Source: Kiritimatiellota bacterium | GTDB lineage: Bacteria > Verrucomicrobiota > Kiritimatiellia > JAAZAB01 | NCBI GenBank assembly: GCA_008636095.1 | Contig: VSJD01000189.1 | Location: 1 to 17,156 of the forward strand | Direction of reading: 5' to 3' | Length of the DNA: 17,156 bases | In this document: positions 8,318 through 15,423 of the stretch, in pieces | Numbering within the stretch: position 1 is the stretch's first letter | Layout: the number at the start of each line of letters is the position of its first letter | Notes under the pieces: generated by a model | Told to the model about the DNA's origin: nothing | The model's database searches: none | What the model saw: only the letters and a program-made list of their open reading frames with translations | Program-made: the position numbers and the translations under genes

Positions 8318-9577
8318 CTAATCTTCCTTCACACTCATGAACTTCACGCACACCGGTACGCCGACCTCCACGATTTGACCGGTGGGTTTCAGTTTGCCAG
8401 TCTTGGGGTTCACGGAAAAGACAACGACATTGCCGGTGTCCTGGTTGGCAGCCAGTAGCCAGGCGCCGGTCGGGTCAATGCCGAAGCTGCGGGGCATCTT
8501 GCCTTGCGTGGATTCATTCTGAATGAGACGGAGTGTTCCATTGGACTGGTCAATCGCGAACACAGCGATGGTATCATGGCCGCGATTGGAGCCGTAGAGG
8601 AACTTGCCGCGCGGATGAACCAGTACCTCGGCGGTGCTGTAGCCGGGTTGGACGCTCACGCCCTTTGGTAGGGTTGAGAAGGTCTGGATTTTCTTCAACG
8701 CGCCTTGTCCGGCTTCGTAACTGAACGCGGTGACGGTGCAAAGCATTTCGTTGATGACATAGGCAAACCTGCCATCCGGATGAAACGCCATATGCCGCGG
8801 TCCGGAACCAGGCGGGACTTTCGCAAAGGGCGGATTGTTGGGTATCAGCGCGGCCCTGGCGGGATCAAGTTTATAAATCATTAGTTTATCAAGACCGAGA
8901 TCGGCCACAAAGGCAAAACGATTATCGGGCGAGAGATTGATTGAATGCGCGTGTGGTCCGGTCTGGCGACTGGGGTTGATGCTGGATCCTTCGTGCTGGA
9001 TGAACGATCCGATTTCGCCGAGTGAGCCATCGTCCCTGACGGGCAACGAGGCGCAACTGCCGCTGGTGTAATTTGCCGCGAGCACGCATTTGCCGGTAAG
9101 ATCCACATTCACATGGCACGGGCCAAGGCCGCCGGTGGATTGGCAGTTGAGCAGCGTCAGTTTCCCCGTCACCTGATCAATAGCGAAGGCGCTCACCGCA
9201 CCGGTTTTTCCGCCGCCAAAGACTCCGCTTTCGCCGACGGCGTAAAGATGTCGGCGATCGGGATGGATGGCAAGAAACGACGGGTTTACTGTCTCCGTGG
9301 CCAGTTCCGGCGTACTCAATATACCCGTGGAAGTGTCAAGCCGGCAAGTGTAAATGCCTTTGCTCTTGCCCGACGAGGTATAGGTGCCAAAATAGACGAG
9401 GCATGAATCTGTAGCCATATTTCCCCCATTAATCAACGCCAACATCAGGAACGACATGCCCATTACGAGGCAGATCATCCGGTTATTTCCGCAGAAACTG
9501 AATGCGGACACTTTTTTTATGATGCTGAAATTAGGCAATGAGGTCCGGAATGTCAAGCGCGAGGGCGAAAACAACAT
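8318..9577 (-). CDS. Lactonase family beta-propeller protein (6-phosphogluconolactonase YbhE type)
   Basis: A 419-aa protein whose body from about residue 55 is the seven-bladed Pgl/YbhE propeller. Visible: YFGTYTSSGKSKGIY at the first blade, NPSFLAIHPDRRHLYAV, GPCHVNVD, GPHAHSINLSPD, GPRHMAFHPDGRFAYVINE, AEVLVHPRGKFLYGSNRGHD and PRSFGIDPTGAWLLAANQ. The GPxH and HPDG-type repeats are family hallmarks; the conserved H, E and R residues of YbhE-type lactonases appear in place. Members hydrolyse 6-phosphogluconolactone or related sugar lactones. A hydrophobic stretch (ICLVMGMSFLMLALINGG, about 35-52) before the propeller suggests export or membrane anchoring, so the substrate may be extracytoplasmic. 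ATG 9577 has the best ribosome site; ATG 9478 or ATG 9418 are alternatives because a promoter-like sequence lies at 9528-9556. Confidence 0.87.
   Translation of the reverse strand: MLFSPSRLTFRTSLPNFSIIKKVSAFSFCGNNRMICLVMGMSFLMLALINGGNMATDSCLVYFGTYTSSGKSKGIYTCRLDTSTGILSTPELATETVNPSFLAIHPDRRHLYAVGESGVFGGGKTGAVSAFAIDQVTGKLTLLNCQSTGGLGPCHVNVDLTGKCVLAANYTSGSCASLPVRDDGSLGEIGSFIQHEGSSINPSRQTGPHAHSINLSPDNRFAFVADLGLDKLMIYKLDPARAALIPNNPPFAKVPPGSGPRHMAFHPDGRFAYVINEMLCTVTAFSYEAGQGALKKIQTFSTLPKGVSVQPGYSTAEVLVHPRGKFLYGSNRGHDTIAVFAIDQSNGTLRLIQNESTQGKMPRSFGIDPTGAWLLAANQDTGNVVVFSVNPKTGKLKPTGQIVEVGVPVCVKFMSVKED
9528..9556 (-). promoter_or_regulatory. Sigma70-like promoter sequence near the lactonase start
   Basis: Minus strand: perfect TTGACA (9556-9551), 17-base spacer, TAATTT (9533-9528). 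If used, transcription starts near 9521, inside the longer reading frame, and translation would begin at ATG 9478 or 9418. It conflicts with the strong ribosome site at 9583-9588, so one of the two signals is probably fortuitous. Confidence 0.4.
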
Positions 9578-9582
9578 TGGCT

Positions 9583-9588
9583 TCCTCC
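9583..9588 (-). promoter_or_regulatory. Ribosome binding site favouring lactonase start 9577
   Basis: GGAGGA on the minus strand, 5 bases before ATG 9577. This is the strongest Shine-Dalgarno match near any in-frame start of this gene and the reason for choosing 9577. Confidence 0.5.
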
Positions 9589-9649
9589 GCAAAATCTATG
9601 GGGCGTTAATTGCCTTACAATTCCGCAAGTTATTCACTCGCCAAACTTT

Positions 9650-10237
9650 TTATTTGCGCTGCGCTTGTGCCACTTTCTTGCCTAACTCCATCGCCTTCCG
9701 GCGCATCCCCGGCTTGTTCTTGATATCGCCCGATACACCTGCATTAGGAACAAGGAGCGAGGCGAATTTCATGCCGGTATATTTGGCGGTTAATGCAAAC
9801 GGCTTACTGAGGGCATCCAGACCAACGTCTTCGAAGGCGCTGGCCATCAGCACAAGCGTTTTGCCTTTTAATGGGGTCTGCATGGTACCGGCCTTATTGT
9901 CCCATTTATAGAGCGAGAACATCCGGTCAAAGACGCGTTTTAGTTGTGCGCTTGCTCCGAAGAAATAGAGGGGCGTGGCCATGACAATCACATCAACCTT
10001 GGCCATCTTTGCAAGGACCGGCCTGGCCTCGTCATTAATCACGCATTCGTACCCAGCCAGTTTTTGGCAGGCCCGGCAGGATGTGCATCCGGAGGATTTA
10101 TACTTTAAGAAAGCCGTGCGCACGATCTCAACCCGAGCGCCTTTCGAGCGCGCACCTTCGGCGAACCAATCCACGAGTGTCGCCGTGTTGCCGTCTTTCT
10201 TGGGACTTCCTGACAGTATTAAAATTTCTTTGTTCAT
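9650..10237 (-). CDS. Flavodoxin-fold NAD(P)H-dependent FMN reductase-like protein
   Basis: A 195-aa cytosolic flavoprotein of the NADPH-dependent FMN reductase / iron-sulfur flavoprotein group. The N-terminal ILSGSPKKDGNTATL is the FMN phosphate-binding loop, and PLYFFGASAQLKRVFDR is the second flavin-contacting block. Between them GCTSCRACQ followed by C in YECVIND resembles the compact cysteine cluster found in iron-sulfur flavoproteins; the spacing (C51, C54, C57 and one more Cys at about 65) allows a cluster but does not prove it. Typical reactions are quinone, flavin or disulfide reduction with FMN; the donor is not readable. An AGGGG ribosome site lies about 10 bases upstream of ATG 10237. 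It sits 124 bases after the Gfo/Idh/MocA gene and 72 bases before the lactonase, all on the same strand. No terminator is seen on either side. Confidence 0.88.
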   Translation of the reverse strand: MNKEILILSGSPKKDGNTATLVDWFAEGARSKGARVEIVRTAFLKYKSSGCTSCRACQKLAGYECVINDEARPVLAKMAKVDVIVMATPLYFFGASAQLKRVFDRMFSLYKWDNKAGTMQTPLKGKTLVLMASAFEDVGLDALSKPFALTAKYTGMKFASLLVPNAGVSGDIKNKPGMRRKAMELGKKVAQAQRK

Positions 10238-10361
10238 ATGCGACTTGCCCCTAATGCGCCATTGCCGTCGCCTTTTTCAACTTATCCGCCCATTATGGAA
10301 CTGGTTCCGATCACACTGCCGGAAACGAGAAATCATTCTTGGGTTACAAGCCCAGCCCGCG

Positions 10362-11543
10362 TCAGGCAATCAGCGGAATATCGGTCTCGCGGCCCTGGTC
10401 CTGGGCCGAGACGTAGGCAGCATAGAGCGTGCTGACGGTGTCCGCCGCCAGCATTACATCGCTTTGGGGCTCGCGGTCATCCCGTAAGCATTCCATGAAG
10501 TCCTGGATTTCCTGCGGATACCCGCACATCCAGTCTTCGTTAGGCGCGGGGAAACTCCAGCCCTGTTTGGTGCCCAGTTTTTCGGTGAGATACACGTGCT
10601 CCAGTTGCTTTTCAACGGGATTGTACAGGACATTGGCATCGGTGGGATTGATGTTGCAGCGCATGCGATGATTGTTGCCATAAATTTCCATCCAGTTGTG
10701 CACGCCGCCCATCACGAGCTCGCAGGAAAACACATCCGCCACCATACCGTCCTCGAATATGATATGCACCTGGACGAAATCCTCGACATCCTTGTAATCG
10801 GTGCGCAAATGGCCCTGGTTGATAAACTGCGGATTGCGCGTTACTGCATGCGTCCGGCAACTGACGGTCTTGGGCCGGATGGCGCGGTTCTGCCGCGCCT
10901 GGCCTTCAATGCGCTTGAGATACAAGGCTGCGGTGAGCGGATGACAGCCCTTGCCAACCAGTGACCCGCCACCGGAGAGACGCCAATCGCCATAGGCCGT
11001 GCTAACGCTCCCACTGTGACTTTCCTCGGCATGAATCCATAAAATCTGGCCCTGCGTGGCGCGGAGTATCTCCGCTTCCTTTTGAACGGAGGGCGCATAG
11101 ACCCAATTTTCGGCATACATAAGCTTTACATTATGCTTACGCGAAGCATCCATCATGCGCCGGGTAGATTGCAACGCTTCATCCAGCAGACCGCGTTTGT
11201 CGGCACGATCGCCCCGCCAATCGGGAGTGCCAGGCCCGTAGGCACCCGTAAACGGTTTTTCGACGATCACGTGCCGACCCAGTTCACAGGCCCGCACACA
11301 CAGAGGCTCGTGCAGGGCGCCGGGCACGCAAAGGTCCACGACATCCACAGCGCGCACCAGATCGTCATAACTGTCAAAGGCCTTGATCCCGTTTTTACCG
11401 GCAAATGCCTGGCGACTCTCCGCCGACTTGGAATAGACACCGACCACCTCGACGGCCACGCCGCCGATGTGCCGGTAGGATGCCAAATGAAACCGGGCCG
11501 CAAATCGCGCCCCAGCAATGCCAATCTTAATGGGTTGTTTCAT
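10362..11543 (-). CDS. Gfo/Idh/MocA family NAD(P)-dependent oxidoreductase
   Basis: A 393-aa cytosolic sugar or polyol dehydrogenase. It shows an N-terminal Rossmann fold with GIAGARFAARFH (8-19), the catalytic EKP signature (E95-K96-P97), a long insert rich in G, D and R (about 100-125), AENWVYAP (144-151) and the catalytic-type H201 in GKGCHPLTAALYL, then the C-terminal beta-sheet domain. Family reactions oxidise a sugar or inositol hydroxyl with NAD(P); the substrate is not readable. I start at ATG 11543 (MKQPIKIGIAG); the frame runs back to 11639 without family similarity. There is no Shine-Dalgarno before this ATG, only pyrimidines. A minus-strand TATACT at 11584-11579 could be a -10 element giving a leader of about 30 bases. 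A D-hydroxyacid dehydrogenase and a lactonase nearby suggest sugar-acid metabolism but do not form a tight operon with it. Confidence 0.93.
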   Translation of the reverse strand: MKQPIKIGIAGARFAARFHLASYRHIGGVAVEVVGVYSKSAESRQAFAGKNGIKAFDSYDDLVRAVDVVDLCVPGALHEPLCVRACELGRHVIVEKPFTGAYGPGTPDWRGDRADKRGLLDEALQSTRRMMDASRKHNVKLMYAENWVYAPSVQKEAEILRATQGQILWIHAEESHSGSVSTAYGDWRLSGGGSLVGKGCHPLTAALYLKRIEGQARQNRAIRPKTVSCRTHAVTRNPQFINQGHLRTDYKDVEDFVQVHIIFEDGMVADVFSCELVMGGVHNWMEIYGNNHRMRCNINPTDANVLYNPVEKQLEHVYLTEKLGTKQGWSFPAPNEDWMCGYPQEIQDFMECLRDDREPQSDVMLAADTVSTLYAAYVSAQDQGRETDIPLIA

Positions 11544-11640
11544 GGAAAGGAATATAAAGAATCGGAAGGCCACAGAAAAGTATAATTTAAGGCGTGGAAC
11601 ACTTAACGCCTTTCGGGCGGACTCTTGCGACAATAACACT

Positions 11641-11721
11641 TGTCATCCAGAACGCAGCGAATGATTTCACATCCGACCGATAAGGCCAAATCCGAGATTC
11701 CTCGCTTCGCCCGGAATGAGA
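11641..11721. repeat. Degenerate inverted repeat of the TGTCATyC...GAATGA type
   Basis: The left arm from TGTCATCCAGAACGCAGC and the right arm ending CGCTTCGCCCGGAATGAGA are imperfect reverse complements at roughly two thirds of about 28 positions. The arms resemble a very widespread intergenic bacterial palindrome (TGTCATTCTGAGCG-type). It lies between the Gfo/Idh/MocA promoter region and the PolX stop, and may be a decayed copy. Confidence 0.55.
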
Positions 11722-11773
11722 TGCTTGCGGTTTTTACCGTTTCTCAAAAAACACAATCTCCCATTAGATTGAA

Positions 11774-13498
11774 TCATCCGTCCCGTTTCAACAGCTTCTG
11801 CAGGGCACTCCAGGGACGGGTATTGAGAACGTCGCCCTTTTCCAGCCAGCCGCGGCGGGCCTGGCCGACGCCGAAACACATGAAATCCAGGCTCAAGGGA
11901 TTGTGGGAATCCGTGGAAATGGCGATCTTAACACCCAGCTCCCTGGCCATCCGGCAATAGGCATCGTTCAAATCCAGGCGCATGGGATGGGCATTGAGTT
12001 CGAGAAAACAACCGCGCTCCTTCGCCGCATGCAATAAGCGCTCCAAGTCCACCTCGTAGGCATCACGCTCGCCGATCAACCGGCCGCTGGGGTGCGCAAA
12101 AATATGGAAACAGGGATTGTCCATAGCGCGTATGATCCGCGCGGTCTGCTTTTCGCGCGACAGGGTAAACAGGGAATGTACGGCGCCTACGACGACATCC
12201 AATTCCTTTAAAATTTCGTCGGCCAAATCCAATTCCCCGTTTTCGAGAATGTCCACCTCGATGGATTTCAATATCCGGAAGCCGCTGAGTTTTTCATTGA
12301 GGCGGTCAATTTCCCGAATCTGCTGGGCCAGCCGCGTGGCGTTCAGGCCGTGGACCATGGTCATACGCTGGGAATGGTCCGTAATGGCCAGGTATTCGTA
12401 ACCGCGCTTACGGGCCGCCTTGGCCATCTCCGCGATACCAGCCTGGCCATCGGTCGCAGTCGAGTGCGACTGCAAGTCGCCGCGAATATCCGCCAACACA
12501 ACCAACTTCGGCAACTGGCCCTTTTCCGCCGCCTCGATTTCGCCGCGGTCCTCGCGCAATTCGGGCTCGATATACGGCAACTGCACCGCCGCATACACTT
12601 CGGGCTCCGTCGCCCCACCCACCCGCGCTTCGCCGTGGAACACCCCGTATTCATTGATCTTGAGCCCGGCCTGAAGCGCGCGCGCGCGGATGGCAATGTT
12701 GTGCGCCTTGGACCCGGTGAAATAATGCAAGGCCGCACCGTAACATTCTTCCGGTACTACCCGCAGGTCAACGTGCAAACCGGAACGCAGGATCACCGAC
12801 GAGCGCGTAGCGCCATGCGCAATTACCTCCGCCACGTCCTCGTACCCGACAAACCGCCGCATGATCGCGGCGCTGTCCGCGCAGGTCGCCAGGATATCCA
12901 CATCCCCCACCGTTTCCTGACGGCGCCGGAAACTGCCAGCCGGCACAACGCGCTTGACCCCTTTTACCCCGCGCAGGGTTTTCAGCAGGGACTCGACAAC
13001 TTGCTCGGCCGTGACCAACAGCATACGATTCCCTGTTTGTGTTTTCCGATTAAGATATTCGAGAATTCTGGTTTCCGTCTTTTCCCCAAAGCCATCTAAC
13101 GTCCGGAGCTTGCCCTCCCGCACGGCGTGTTCCAGGCTTGCCAGGTCCGTGATCTTCAACTTTTCGAACAGCTCGTGCACGCGCCGTGGCCCGAGCCCGG
13201 GAATTTTCATCAGGTCGCTGAGTGCCGCCGGCACGTGCTTTTCTTCCTGCTCCAGCGCCGCGAGATGACCGGTCTCCACGATCTCCTTGAGTTTCCTGGC
13301 CAGAGCTTCACCAATCCCGGGCAATTCGGAAATGTCCTCGTTGGCGGCCACCATATCGGCCACGCTCCGGGGCAGGCTTTCCACCAGGCGCGCCGCGTTC
13401 CGGTAGGCGCGCACGCGGAATGCATTGGCGCCCTCGATTTCCAACAGGTCAGCCAGCTTGTTCAGTGTCTGGGCAATTTCGACATTATGAACCGGCAC
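11774..13498 (-). CDS. polX: DNA polymerase/3'-5' exonuclease PolX
   Basis: A 574-aa family X repair polymerase with the complete bacterial PolX layout. N-terminal helix-hairpin-helix DNA-binding segments are visible at LPGIGEALA (about 59) and IPGLGPRRVHEL (about 99). The nucleotidyltransferase palm has GSFRRRQETVGDVDIL with D199 and D201 and a third acid D244 in HVDLRV. The C-terminal PHP nuclease has H345 (QSHSTATD), H375 (TDHS), E415 (IEVDI), H441 (AVHS), H469 (AHPSG) and D530-x-H532 (TDSHN). It fills short gaps in base-excision repair and has Mn-dependent exonuclease and AP-endonuclease activities. I choose GTG 13498, which gives MPVHNVEIA, the usual PolX beginning, with AAGGGGG 5 bases upstream; ATG 13534 adds 12 unlike residues. 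It follows the EF-like gene by 51 bases and is probably cotranscribed. Confidence 0.96.
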   Translation of the reverse strand: MPVHNVEIAQTLNKLADLLEIEGANAFRVRAYRNAARLVESLPRSVADMVAANEDISELPGIGEALARKLKEIVETGHLAALEQEEKHVPAALSDLMKIPGLGPRRVHELFEKLKITDLASLEHAVREGKLRTLDGFGEKTETRILEYLNRKTQTGNRMLLVTAEQVVESLLKTLRGVKGVKRVVPAGSFRRRQETVGDVDILATCADSAAIMRRFVGYEDVAEVIAHGATRSSVILRSGLHVDLRVVPEECYGAALHYFTGSKAHNIAIRARALQAGLKINEYGVFHGEARVGGATEPEVYAAVQLPYIEPELREDRGEIEAAEKGQLPKLVVLADIRGDLQSHSTATDGQAGIAEMAKAARKRGYEYLAITDHSQRMTMVHGLNATRLAQQIREIDRLNEKLSGFRILKSIEVDILENGELDLADEILKELDVVVGAVHSLFTLSREKQTARIIRAMDNPCFHIFAHPSGRLIGERDAYEVDLERLLHAAKERGCFLELNAHPMRLDLNDAYCRMARELGVKIAISTDSHNPLSLDFMCFGVGQARRGWLEKGDVLNTRPWSALQKLLKRDG

Positions 13499-13503
13499 CC
13501 CAT

Positions 13504-13510
13504 CCCCCTT
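13504..13510 (-). promoter_or_regulatory. Ribosome binding site that sets a GTG start for polX
   Basis: AAGGGGG on the minus strand, 5 bases before GTG 13498. The in-frame ATG codons at 13534 and 13513 lie upstream of it and have no comparable site. Confidence 0.6.
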
Positions 13511-13549
13511 CATCAAGGCTAATATTTTATGCAACAGTAAATATCCGGG

Positions 13550-13810
13550 TTAATCCGGCACGATCTTGAAGACCGTGTCGTGGACGCGGACATGTTCTTT
13601 CAACTTGGTGCCCGCGTTCTGACCGCGCGTGGCTTTCGGCACACTGGCGTGCTCGATCTGCATGGATTCAACGACCTGGGTAAAATCGCTCGTATGGCCT
13701 TTGACATGAATGGTGTCACCCACGGCCAAATCCCCATCCGTCAGTTGAATCGCCCCAACGCCGACATGCCCAAAATAATGCGTGATGTGACCGATCTTGG
13801 TTTCCGCCAT
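13550..13810 (-). CDS. Small translation elongation factor-like protein (EF-Tu domain 2-like beta-barrel)
   Basis: An 86-aa protein, MAETKIGHITHYFGHVGVG at the start, followed by a single beta-barrel like domain 2 of EF-Tu and related GTPases (VGDTIHVKGHTSDFTQVV, then MQIEH and EHVRVHDTVFKI). It has no G domain, so it cannot be a GTPase; such stand-alone proteins are annotated as translation elongation factor-like and their role is unknown. AGGAGGAG immediately before ATG 13810 gives a very strong ribosome site, and a near-consensus promoter lies at 13882-13909, suggesting high expression. It is the first gene of a likely two-gene transcript with polX. Upstream in-frame codons (to 13861) lack family similarity. 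It is complete, with no sign of truncation. Confidence 0.88.
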   Translation of the reverse strand: MAETKIGHITHYFGHVGVGAIQLTDGDLAVGDTIHVKGHTSDFTQVVESMQIEHASVPKATRGQNAGTKLKEHVRVHDTVFKIVPD

Positions 13811-13881
13811 AACTCCTCCTTTCACCGGCGAACCGGCTGATTCATAACGCGCCTTACCCAATACCCATCGTCACACTTGAT

Positions 13882-13909
13882 GTTATACATCCTGGGCAGT
13901 CCTTGTCAA
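13882..13909 (-). promoter_or_regulatory. Near-consensus sigma70 promoter of the EF-like gene and polX
   Basis: Minus strand: TTGACA (13909-13904), 16-base spacer, TATAAC (13887-13882). It would start RNA near 13875 and give a leader of about 65 bases. Short tandem repeats begin 9 bases upstream of the -35 element. Confidence 0.7.
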
Positions 13910-13917
13910 TGGTGTTT

Positions 13918-13968
13918 GGGTGATATCTGGGTGATATCAGTAATGCCTTTGACACAGTAATGCCTTTG
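13918..13968. repeat. Two adjacent short tandem duplications upstream of the promoter
   Basis: GGGTGATATC occurs at 13918-13927 and 13929-13938 (period 11). CAGTAATGCCTTTG occurs at 13938-13951 and 13955-13968 (period 17). The first pair places two GATATC palindromes one helical turn apart, just upstream of the -35 element at 13904-13909. Confidence 0.7.
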
Positions 13969-14082
13969 GCTTGACAAGTCAGAGGAAAAATCAGGGTCAA
14001 ACCATAAAGTAATTTTTTCATCATGAAATAAGCGGGTTAAGGCGCAGAGGACAAAAACAATATGAACGCATCAAGGAAGCAA

Positions 14083-15087
14083 TCATCCGATCCGGGCGAG
14101 TTGCTCCTTGGTCACTTCATGCTTTAGGGGCAGATGATCAGCAAAAGACGTAATTTCGTCAATAACCAGCGTCCCTAAGCGCCCCAAGTTCTCGGCAACA
14201 CAACCGGCCTCGTGAGGGGTAAGCCACACGTTGGGCAAAGAACGTAGAATATCATTTGCCGGGAGAGGCTCGATGTCCGTCACATCCAGGCAGGCTACGA
14301 ATCGTTCTCTGCGAAGCTCGCTAATCATTTCGGCAGTATCAATGATGGCAGCCCGGGCAGTATTGATGAACACAGCTCCTTCCGGCAACATGGCAAAATG
14401 GCGCCCACGAATCATGTGGCGGGTTTCCGGAGTACTGGGCGCATTAAGGCTCACCACCCGGCATTGAGTAAAGAGTTCATCCAACGATTCCACTTTTCTG
14501 GCGCCCATTTTCTCCGCCTGTTCCGCGGTGCAATAGGGATCAAACAGCAAAATATCACAGGTGAAATTTTGCAGCAGCCGGATCAGGTGGCGGCCCACAT
14601 GACTAGCGCCGATCACGCCGATTTTCTGTTGATAAATTTCAAAGGGCCCGCCAAAACACTTTAATCCGTCATGCCATGCGCCCTGGCGGGTGGCCAGGCC
14701 CGCCCAGAATGTCCGTTTGGGCGCCATGAGAATGTGTCCCAGGCAGAATTCGGCCACGCCATAGGCAATGGCCGCGGCCGCGCTTGTCACGCGCGCGCCG
14801 GATTTCCAGAGTTCTTCGCTGACGATGGGTTTGACTGATCCGCCGGCATGGGCGACCAGCCGCAATCGTCCGGCCTGATCCATGATCTCGGCATCAAGCG
14901 CCGAGGTACCCCACGATGTAACTATGACTTCCGCATTGGCAACATATTTCAATAGAAACAATTTGTCGACGGCGGCGGGAATTTCAGTTTTCAGTATTTG
15001 AAAAGATTTTTCCAGGCGGGCTAAATCTCTTGGCGAAATAATCTGCTTATCCCGCCATTCCTGTTGCACGGCCAGTAATATTTTCAT
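14083..15087 (-). CDS. D-isomer-specific 2-hydroxyacid dehydrogenase family protein
   Basis: A 334-aa cytosolic NAD(P)-dependent dehydrogenase. The nucleotide-binding loop is GVIGASHVGRHL (157-168), with A in place of the usual third-position G, a tolerated variant. The catalytic triad is in place: R245 in NTARAAIID, E273 in DVTDIEPLP and H292 in LTPHEAG. The family reduces 2-keto acids to D-2-hydroxyacids (or the reverse), including glyoxylate/hydroxypyruvate and phosphoglycerate; the divergent N-terminal substrate domain (with HAGGSVKPI near 80) does not match SerA closely enough to name a substrate. Length is normal for the family. AGGAG lies 11 bases before ATG 15087. It stands alone: 336 bases from the beta-helix gene behind it and 272 bases ahead of the EF-like gene. 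Confidence 0.93.
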   Translation of the reverse strand: MKILLAVQQEWRDKQIISPRDLARLEKSFQILKTEIPAAVDKLFLLKYVANAEVIVTSWGTSALDAEIMDQAGRLRLVAHAGGSVKPIVSEELWKSGARVTSAAAAIAYGVAEFCLGHILMAPKRTFWAGLATRQGAWHDGLKCFGGPFEIYQQKIGVIGASHVGRHLIRLLQNFTCDILLFDPYCTAEQAEKMGARKVESLDELFTQCRVVSLNAPSTPETRHMIRGRHFAMLPEGAVFINTARAAIIDTAEMISELRRERFVACLDVTDIEPLPANDILRSLPNVWLTPHEAGCVAENLGRLGTLVIDEITSFADHLPLKHEVTKEQLARIG

Positions 15088-15166
15088 CCGTTTGTTGTCT
15101 CCTCTGTTTATACCTGAAATCTTGCACGAAAATCAGCGTTCTTGTAATATCTTATCAACCTGCTCG

Positions 15167-15241
15167 CCCGCCTACAATCCGTCAGCTGACGGACGTAGCA
15201 TTGCGGGCAGGCAGTCGCTGCGCTCCAGCGCTGCAGGCGGG
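15167..15241. repeat. Nested palindromic repeat with CCCGCC/GGCGGG ends
   Basis: CCCGCC (15167-15172) and GGCGGG (15236-15241) close a 75-bp unit. Inside are a perfect 16-bp palindrome TCCGTCAGCTGACGGA (15178-15193) and a hairpin CGCTG-CGCTC-CAGCG (15216-15230). GCGGGCAGGC (15203-15212) recurs at 17039-17048. Confidence 0.7.
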
Positions 15242-15333
15242 TAAACACGGCGTGCAAGTTATTTCTTGCACCACATTTCTTCTTTTTCAGCCGGAGGCTG
15301 ATCCACCAAGGGTGGAAACCCAAATGGTTATGA

Positions 15334-15420
15334 CAACATTCTTAAAAACGCTGATGTTCGCCCTCCTTCGCCAAGGATTGCGGCCCTCCAGGACACAGGA
15401 CAGCGTTTTAAGAAATGTTC
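15334..15420. repeat. Imperfect 20-bp terminal inverted repeat around a 47-bp core
   Basis: CAACATTCTTAAAAACGCTG (15334-15353) matches the reverse complement of 15401-15420 apart from the first base and one single-base gap in each arm. The right arm ends 3 bases before the stop codon of the beta-helix gene. No coding potential in the 87-bp unit. Confidence 0.7.
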
Positions 15421-15423
15421 GGG

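Larger units (their letters stand above)
15088..15423. other. Gene-free spacer between the beta-helix and hydroxyacid dehydrogenase genes
   Basis: 336 bases with no credible gene. It holds a CCCGCC/GGCGGG palindromic repeat at 15167-15241 and an inverted repeat at 15334-15420. No convincing terminator with a T-run was seen for the beta-helix gene, nor a convincing promoter for the dehydrogenase. Confidence 0.65.

Noticed and set aside
10101..10160. Inserted segment of about 25 residues in the Gfo/Idh/MocA protein (really at about 11165-11245) as a novelty
   Set aside because: Members of this subfamily with a comparable insert after the EKP motif are familiar, so it is not unusual; bases 10101-10160 themselves belong to the flavodoxin-fold gene.
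12350..13099. A 249-codon plus-strand open frame
   Set aside because: It is antisense to polX and its protein is R/H/P/Q rich with no recognisable domain.
7797..13550. AATATCCGG repeated at about 7799, 7884 and 13541
   Set aside because: Nine shared bases at three places without shared flanks is not enough for a repeat family.
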